Source: Candidatus Melainabacteria bacterium
GTDB lineage: Bacteria > Cyanobacteriota > Vampirovibrionia > 2-02-FULL-35-15
Assembly (NCBI GenBank): GCA_023250155.1
Contig: JAHFBG010000010.1
Span: 81,832 to 120,082, forward strand
Direction of reading: 5' to 3'
Length of the DNA: 38,251 nucleotides
Of this stretch, positions 33,848 through 38,251 are shown piece after piece (the first letter of the stretch is position 1; each line of letters begins with the position of its first letter). The translations under genes were made by a program, and so were the position numbers. Under the pieces are notes generated by a model. It searched no databases. It saw nothing but the letters and a program-made list of their open reading frames with translations, and was not told the origin of the DNA.

Positions 33848-34708
33848 TTATTTATTAGAGCTTCCAAAGCTCCAAAAGCTTTTTTTCTTAGGACTATTAT
33901 CATTGGTAATAGTATCTGGTTTGTAAGTATCTCTTAACTTTTCAGTTGTTGATTGTTTTATAAATTGATTTAGCAAAGCATCTTTATAATTAGCTTCTTT
34001 AGATTTTAAGTCAACTTGTTCTTTTAAATCTTTAATCAAAAGCTCAAATTCTTCAACTTGTTTCTTGAAGTTGTCTCTTTCTGTAGTTAGCTCCTGTTCA
34101 TTTTGTCTAAAATTAAATTTTTGATCAAGCATTTCTTGTCTTAGCTCTTCTTGAACTTGAACTAATTCAGTAATTCTTTTTTCATAACTATGTACCAATT
34201 CATTTGTTTCGTGTTCAGCATTTTCGACTTTACTTATATATTGATTATTTTCCTGTGTTAGTTTTAAGATTTTTTCTTTATATGTCTCCTCTTCCTTCTT
34301 AGAAAGAGCTTGTAGTTGATTTAGCTCTTGCTCAAATTTTTTCAATGTTTCTCGTGCACTCTGCAATTCATGAATTACATTTCTATTTGTTTCACGGATT
34401 TGTGTGGTTTCAGATTTTAGCTTTTCACACTTTGAAGTTATATTCTCTAAATTAACTTTTAACTCTTCAGCTTCATTTGCCTTATTTACATAGCCTTCCA
34501 TTAGGGCTTTAAATTCAGGACTTATATCACTATCTAATTTATTAACCAATGTTGTAAGTTGAGTTTGGATTTCACTTACAACTGAACCTAAATCTGTAAT
34601 TGAAGTAATAGGAATAACATTCCTTTTAGTTGAAAGCTTTACTTCTCCTTTAGTTAACAAGGAATTTATACTTTCATCGGAAGTTATAGAATTTATATCT
34701 TTGTTCAC
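33848..34708 (-). CDS. Coiled-coil protein of unknown function
   Basis: This 286-residue, highly charged protein is almost entirely predicted coiled coil between about residues 70 and 250 (heptad-like runs such as TLKKFEQELNQLQALSKKEEE and ELVQVQEELRQEMLDQ). The N-terminal 50 residues are less ordered, with a short hydrophobic patch VIPITSITDLGSVV. The C-terminus ends in a basic-aromatic KKKSFWSFGSSNK. No signal peptide or membrane helix is present, so it is probably a cytoplasmic scaffold-like protein. It lies upstream of the sigma-factor gene on the same strand and divergent from bioY; heptamer repeats occupy the divergent gap. No family recognised. Confidence 0.82.
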   Translation of the reverse strand: MNKDINSITSDESINSLLTKGEVKLSTKRNVIPITSITDLGSVVSEIQTQLTTLVNKLDSDISPEFKALMEGYVNKANEAEELKVNLENITSKCEKLKSETTQIRETNRNVIHELQSARETLKKFEQELNQLQALSKKEEETYKEKILKLTQENNQYISKVENAEHETNELVHSYEKRITELVQVQEELRQEMLDQKFNFRQNEQELTTERDNFKKQVEEFELLIKDLKEQVDLKSKEANYKDALLNQFIKQSTTEKLRDTYKPDTITNDNSPKKKSFWSFGSSNK

Positions 34709-34755
34709 ATGCTAACAGATTAAAGATAATTGAATTAGTTCCGGGAAATAGCACT

Positions 34756-34849
34756 TAGCGTATAGCGTATAGCGGATAGAAGGATACAGAGTACTAGAAA
34801 TTTTAAAGAATTCTCAAAAATTCTACTATACGCTAAGCGCTATCCGCTA
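34756..34849. repeat. TAGCGTA-type heptamers as an inverted repeat upstream of bioY
   Basis: The left arm (34756-34779) reads TAGCGTA, TAGCGTA, TAGCGGA, TAG; the right arm (34826-34849) reads as the reverse of TAGCGGA, TAGCGCT, TAGCGTA, TAG. Arms pair at 20 of 24 positions around a 46-nt loop. It ends 10 bases before the bioY start, so it lies in the bioY leader region. Confidence 0.88.
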
Positions 34850-34859
34850 GAATAGAAGT

Positions 34860-35528
34860 ATGAAATATAAGATGGATTATCAGTTTAGGTGGCTAATTGT
34901 TCTTTTTTTATTGTTTTTGGTATATATCAGTGGTTTAATATTGATTAAACTACCTTTTTTAACAATAAATTATGAAGTAAAAGGAATTAAAGATGGGCTT
35001 TTAGTTATGTTACTTAGTTTACTGCCTAAATTTGGGATTGAATTTCATGCTTATAACTTACAAACTATTGTTGTGTGGTTCTGTGGAGCAGTTTTTGGAC
35101 CAAGAATAGGGCTTATTACACTTTGTATTTATATTATTTTAGGACTTTGTGGACTTCCTATATTTGCTGGTGGTGGTGGTGCTAGTTATTTTCAAGAACC
35201 AACCTTTGGATATTTAATCTCATTACCAATAAATGTGTTTTTATGTGGTGTACTCTTTGAAAGAAATAAAAAATTTCTTGCTGTCCTACTTCCCATACTT
35301 CTGACACATCTATTTGGAATTATTTATTTAATTTTATTTAATTTTGAATGGTTCAATATCACATGGCATTTGTCATTTAGCATGATTAGCTATGATCTGA
35401 TTTTTGGATTGATTTTAACACTGTTTGTGCCTTTAATTTCTTTTTTTCTTCGAGAGGTATTTATTCAAGAAGTCCCCGTTCGTACTTTGGTTTATGGAAG
35501 TGGTAGCTCTTCTTCCTATCAGGAATAA
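34860..35528 (+). CDS. bioY: BioY biotin transporter S component
   Basis: This 222-residue, six-helix membrane protein binds biotin as the substrate component of an ECF transporter. The BioY signature is GLCGLPIFAGGGGAS, followed by FQEPTFGYLI (about 94-120). Helices span about 8-30, 36-56, 62-82, 84-100, 130-155 and 172-195. No ecfA or ecfT is adjacent, so it is either a shared-module type or works alone. The start is ten bases from the right arm of a heptamer inverted repeat and lacks a clear ribosome site. rsgA follows ten bases after its stop, so the two are co-transcribed. Confidence 0.9.
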   Translation: MKYKMDYQFRWLIVLFLLFLVYISGLILIKLPFLTINYEVKGIKDGLLVMLLSLLPKFGIEFHAYNLQTIVVWFCGAVFGPRIGLITLCIYIILGLCGLPIFAGGGGASYFQEPTFGYLISLPINVFLCGVLFERNKKFLAVLLPILLTHLFGIIYLILFNFEWFNITWHLSFSMISYDLIFGLILTLFVPLISFFLREVFIQEVPVRTLVYGSGSSSSYQE

Positions 35529-35538
35529 GAAATGATTT

Positions 35539-36555
35539 ATGAATTTTAAAGGGAAAATATTAAAAATTATAGCCAACTTTTATTATGTACAAGATTTTAC
35601 AAGCAATAAAATCTGTGAGTGTTTTGCAAGAGGAAGACTACTAAAAGAAGGTAAGCTTCTTATTGTTGGTGATACTGTTGAAGTAGAAGAAGCATCGCCT
35701 AGCCAGGGAGTAATTGTTGATTGCTATGAAAGAAAAAATAAAGTTATTAAACCCTCTATAGCCAATGTAGACCAAATACTCATTGTTTTTTCTACACAAG
35801 ATCCAGATTTTGATTTTTATAATTTAGATCGCTACTTATCTTTTATTAAGTATGAACTGCCAAATGAAAATATTGCCATTTGCATAAATAAAATAGACTT
35901 GAAGGAAATAAACATAAATGAAAATTACAAAAATAGTGGGTATAACGTCTTTTATATTTCTGCACTAAAAAAACTAAGCTTACAGGAAATCACTAATTGG
36001 TGTATAAACAACACAACCTTAATCGCAGGACCCTCTGGTGTTGGAAAATCTAGTCTAATTAAAGCTTTAATTCCAACTAGCGATGTCGTAATCGGTGATT
36101 TAAGTTCTATTAAAACAGGAAAACATATTACACGAAATGTGCAATTAGTTCCTATAAAAACAGATAGCGAACAAGGGTTTTTAGTAGACACACCAGGCTT
36201 CACGCAGATTAGCTTTGCTGGACTGGATTCATCAATGTTATTGCAAACATTTAAAGAGTTAATCAATTTAAACTGTAACTTTAATGATTGTCTTCATAAT
36301 GGTGAAGAAGGTTGCTACTTAAATGAATCCGACTCGTATAAATTTATTTCAGAAACAAGAGTAGAAAGCTATCGCAAAATTTTAAACGAACTACAATCTG
36401 AAGTTATATACAGTACAAAAGAAGAAGAAAAAGTAAAATCTATTGGTGGAAATCAAAACAAACATCTTCCAAAAATAGATCAAAAGTCAAGAGCAAAATC
36501 AAGAAAAAGCAAAAAGCAAGAACTTTCAAAATTAAAAAAAGAATTTGAAAATTAA
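35539..36555 (+). CDS. rsgA: Ribosome small-subunit GTPase RsgA
   Basis: This 338-residue circularly permuted GTPase helps late maturation of the 30S ribosomal subunit. An OB-fold N-terminus (1-70) is followed by the GTPase motifs in permuted order: G4 NKID (117-120), G5-like SAL (141-143), G1 GPSGVGKSS (164-172), G2 region with Thr in GKHIT, G3 DTPG (219-222). The Zn-binding CNFNDCLHNGEEGC (about 246-259) gives the C-x-C-x-H-x-C set. The tail after about 295 is longer and more basic than usual (KSRAKSRKSKKQELSK), probably for rRNA contact. It is the second gene after bioY. Confidence 0.94.
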   Translation: MNFKGKILKIIANFYYVQDFTSNKICECFARGRLLKEGKLLIVGDTVEVEEASPSQGVIVDCYERKNKVIKPSIANVDQILIVFSTQDPDFDFYNLDRYLSFIKYELPNENIAICINKIDLKEININENYKNSGYNVFYISALKKLSLQEITNWCINNTTLIAGPSGVGKSSLIKALIPTSDVVIGDLSSIKTGKHITRNVQLVPIKTDSEQGFLVDTPGFTQISFAGLDSSMLLQTFKELINLNCNFNDCLHNGEEGCYLNESDSYKFISETRVESYRKILNELQSEVIYSTKEEEKVKSIGGNQNKHLPKIDQKSRAKSRKSKKQELSKLKKEFEN

Positions 36556-36888
36556 AGAAATTAGTTATTACAATAGAGTTTAATACTACTTGAAAAAAAT
36601 ATTTTAGTTGTCAAGGAGTGTAATACAGTCTTCTAAAGATAAATGGTAACTAATCGTAAAGTTAATTCGGAACTTTTTATAAAGAAGCTTTTTCATGAAA
36701 AAGGCAAAAAGAGGCCTCAATTCTACATTACAAGGCCAGATAGTTATATTTTTTAAATATAGAAAATAAGTTGTACAAAAAAAACTTAAAATGACACTTG
36801 AATTTTTTTTGGCTAGGTCATAGCATATCAAGAATACAGTTCTACAACGTAGACATGGTTTAAATAAAAAGGGGTTAAAAAAAGAATT
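36556..36888. other. Intergenic region upstream of ftsZ
   Basis: No gene is supported in these 333 bases. A 16-bp palindrome CTTTTTCATGAAAAAG lies at 36688-36703; AT-rich, it may mark the end of the bioY-rsgA transcript or a regulator site. The ftsZ promoter must be here; an AAAGGGG site ends 14 bases before the start, which is unusually far. Confidence 0.5.
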
Positions 36889-38061
36889 ATGGAAAAACAA
36901 AATTTTGATTCGAATCCAAATTTAAATATTTCACTTGCAAATATAAAAGTTTTTGGAATTGGTGGTGCTGGCTGTAATGCAGTAAACAGAATGATTGAAA
37001 GCAATTTAAACAATGTTGAATTCTGGACAATCAACACCGATGCCCAAGCACTACAGCTTTGCAAAGCCCCAAATAAAATTCAAATAGGAAACAAACTAAC
37101 AAAAGGTCTTGGTGCTGGTGGCAATCCAAGTATTGGACTAAAAGCAGCAGAAGAAAGCAGAGATGAAATAGCCACTGCAATTGAAGGTGCAGATATGGTT
37201 TTCATAACAAATGGAATGGGTGGAGGTACTGGTACTGGTGCTGCCTCAATTGTTGCTGAAATTGCACGTGACTTAGGAGCTTTAACTATAGGTGTTTGCA
37301 CAAAACCATTTACGTTTGAAGGAAGAAGAAGAATTACTCAAGCTGATCAAGGAATTGAAGCTTTAAAACAAAAAGTTGATGCTTTAATTACAATACCAAA
37401 CGATAAATTGTTACAAGTTATAGAAAGAAGAACATCTGTTCATGATGCATTTAAACAAGCCGATGATGTTTTACTCCAAGGTGTTCAAGGCATATCAGAC
37501 ATAATTACAATTCCTGGCTTAATAAATGTAGATTTTGCTGATGTCAGAAATATCATGAGTCTAGCTGGTTCAGCTCTTATGGGAATAGGAAGAGCTAGTG
37601 GAGAAGGTAGAGCAACAGAAGCTGCAAGAAAAGCAATTGAAAGCCCATTACTCGAAACCACTATAAATGGAGCCTCAGGAATCATATTCAATGTAACTGG
37701 TGGACCTGATCTTACTTTACATGAAGTTCATGAAGCTGCTGGATTGATTTATGAACTTGCACAAGATGATGCAAACATAATTATCGGTGCAGTTATTGAT
37801 CCGAACTTCCAAAGTGACGTTCAAATAACCGTTATTGCCACTGGTTTTGCAATGCAGCCACACACTGTAGAAAAACAAAGAGCACAAACTAAAGAATTTA
37901 CAAAAGAATACTTTGGTTCAGTCGGAGTTGCTACAGAAAAGAAGGAAGAAAAAGTTGTTGAAGCTGTTACCACTAAGCCAAGAATCATTATTGATGATAA
38001 GGTAAAAAGAATGGCTTCTGATCTACTAGATATTCCTGAATTTTTACGCGGCAAAAAATAA
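36889..38061 (+). CDS. ftsZ: Cell division GTPase FtsZ
   Basis: This 390-residue tubulin homologue forms the division ring at midcell. The N-terminal [15 protein letters not shown] (21-35) and the GTP-binding GGGTGTG (111-117, in [13 protein letters not shown]) are intact; the residue before GMGGG is Asn where Ala is usual, and Ser follows GAA where Pro is usual. The T7 synergy loop is NVDFADV (213-219). A short linker rich in Lys and Glu (about 335-370) leads to the conserved C-terminal peptide [12 protein letters not shown], which binds ring anchors and regulators such as FtsA or SepF. The linker is short. No other division gene lies next to it in the window; it is preceded by a 333-base gap. 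Confidence 0.97.
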   Translation: MEKQNFDSNPNLNISLANIKVFGIGGAGCNAVNRMIESNLNNVEFWTINTDAQALQLCKAPNKIQIGNKLTKGLGAGGNPSIGLKAAEESRDEIATAIEGADMVFITNGMGGGTGTGAASIVAEIARDLGALTIGVCTKPFTFEGRRRITQADQGIEALKQKVDALITIPNDKLLQVIERRTSVHDAFKQADDVLLQGVQGISDIITIPGLINVDFADVRNIMSLAGSALMGIGRASGEGRATEAARKAIESPLLETTINGASGIIFNVTGGPDLTLHEVHEAAGLIYELAQDDANIIIGAVIDPNFQSDVQITVIATGFAMQPHTVEKQRAQTKEFTKEYFGSVGVATEKKEEKVVEAVTTKPRIIIDDKVKRMASDLLDIPEFLRGKK

Positions 38062-38141
38062 ACAGCGCTAAATAACTTTATTAAAAAAACAAGATCTTGA
38101 GCCTGTATGACAAGCTGCATTTCCTATTTGTTCTCGCACGT

Positions 38142-38172
38142 TTGACACTTAACAATTACTTTTTTTCATAGA
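38142..38172 (+). promoter_or_regulatory. Possible sigma-70 promoter near the right edge
   Basis: TTGACA at 38142-38147 matches the -35 consensus exactly; a CATAGA hexamer (38167-38172) follows with a 19-base spacer, longer than ideal. No gene begins inside the window to confirm it. The rest of 38062-38251 shows nothing recognisable. Confidence 0.25.
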
Positions 38173-38251
38173 ATGCAGAATTAGGATCAAATAAGGCATT
38201 TTAAGTTTGTAAACTAAGATTTTTGTGGGCCCCAAAATCAGCCCTACTTGA

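Noticed and set aside
36604..36900. 98-residue minus-strand frame upstream of ftsZ
   Set aside because: It overlaps the ftsZ start, is Phe/Leu-rich as expected for AT-rich noncoding DNA, and has no clear ribosome site.

Overview
This is an AT-rich, densely packed bacterial chromosome segment with standard genetic code and mixed gene orientation. FtsZ with an intact C-terminal peptide, a sigma-70 factor, MurJ, LCP, CdsA, FabG/ACP and RsgA mark it as core chromosome of a walled bacterium. Several traits lean towards the cyanobacterial side: a short RRM RNA-binding protein, a YqeG-type HAD phosphatase, a His-box fatty acid desaturase, a Tll0287-like (DUF3365) haem sensor domain and heptameric short tandem repeats. 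No photosynthesis gene is present. My inference is a non-photosynthetic Cyanobacteriota relative (Melainabacteria/Vampirovibrionia-like), with moderate confidence.

Layout. 1-2.3 kb: two secreted unknown proteins (the first cut by the window edge, with an internally duplicated Cys module) and an RRM protein. 2.5-6.6 kb: a desaturase, then a secreted Ser/Thr-rich protein followed by a histidine kinase with a c-type haem motif. 6.7-7.3 kb: a BrnT-like/RHH toxin-antitoxin pair beside tRNA-Gly. 7.5-8.8 kb: fabG and acpP. 8.8-12.4 kb: murJ, divergent from a translationally coupled yqeG / arginase-family / mtnD operon. 12.4-19.5 kb, minus strand: mtnX, mtnB, a secreted protein and a 1627-residue protein that joins a transglutaminase-like domain to a degenerate DUF58-like domain. 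19.6-21.3 kb: two adjacent paralogous unknown proteins (one a lipoprotein) separated by a repeated, structured intergenic region, then tRNA-Ala. 21.4-24.3 kb: a fixC-like / fixX-like / ABC1-kinase operon. 24.4-31 kb: cdsA, a small Gly/Thr-rich protein, a TPP-dependent decarboxylase, a processive family-2 glycosyltransferase, an LCP ligase and a patatin. 31.3-38 kb: an acidic secreted protein, the sigma factor, a coiled-coil protein, bioY, rsgA and ftsZ.

Functional links. mtnX, mtnB and mtnD are three consecutive steps of the Bacillus-type methionine salvage pathway, split over two nearby loci on opposite strands. fabG, acpP, the desaturase and cdsA serve membrane lipid synthesis. murJ, the LCP protein, the glycosyltransferase and ftsZ serve envelope growth and division. 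FixC-like and FixX-like proteins with an ABC1 kinase suggest electron delivery to quinone.

Most striking observations: the transglutaminase-DUF58 fusion; a 111-nt palindromic element inserted in frame inside mtnB; an apparent AUU start on mtnB; heptamer tandem repeats, one array inside a coding sequence in a phase that would frameshift if its copy number changed; the paralogous pair with a possibly switching leader; and the haem-sensing kinase.
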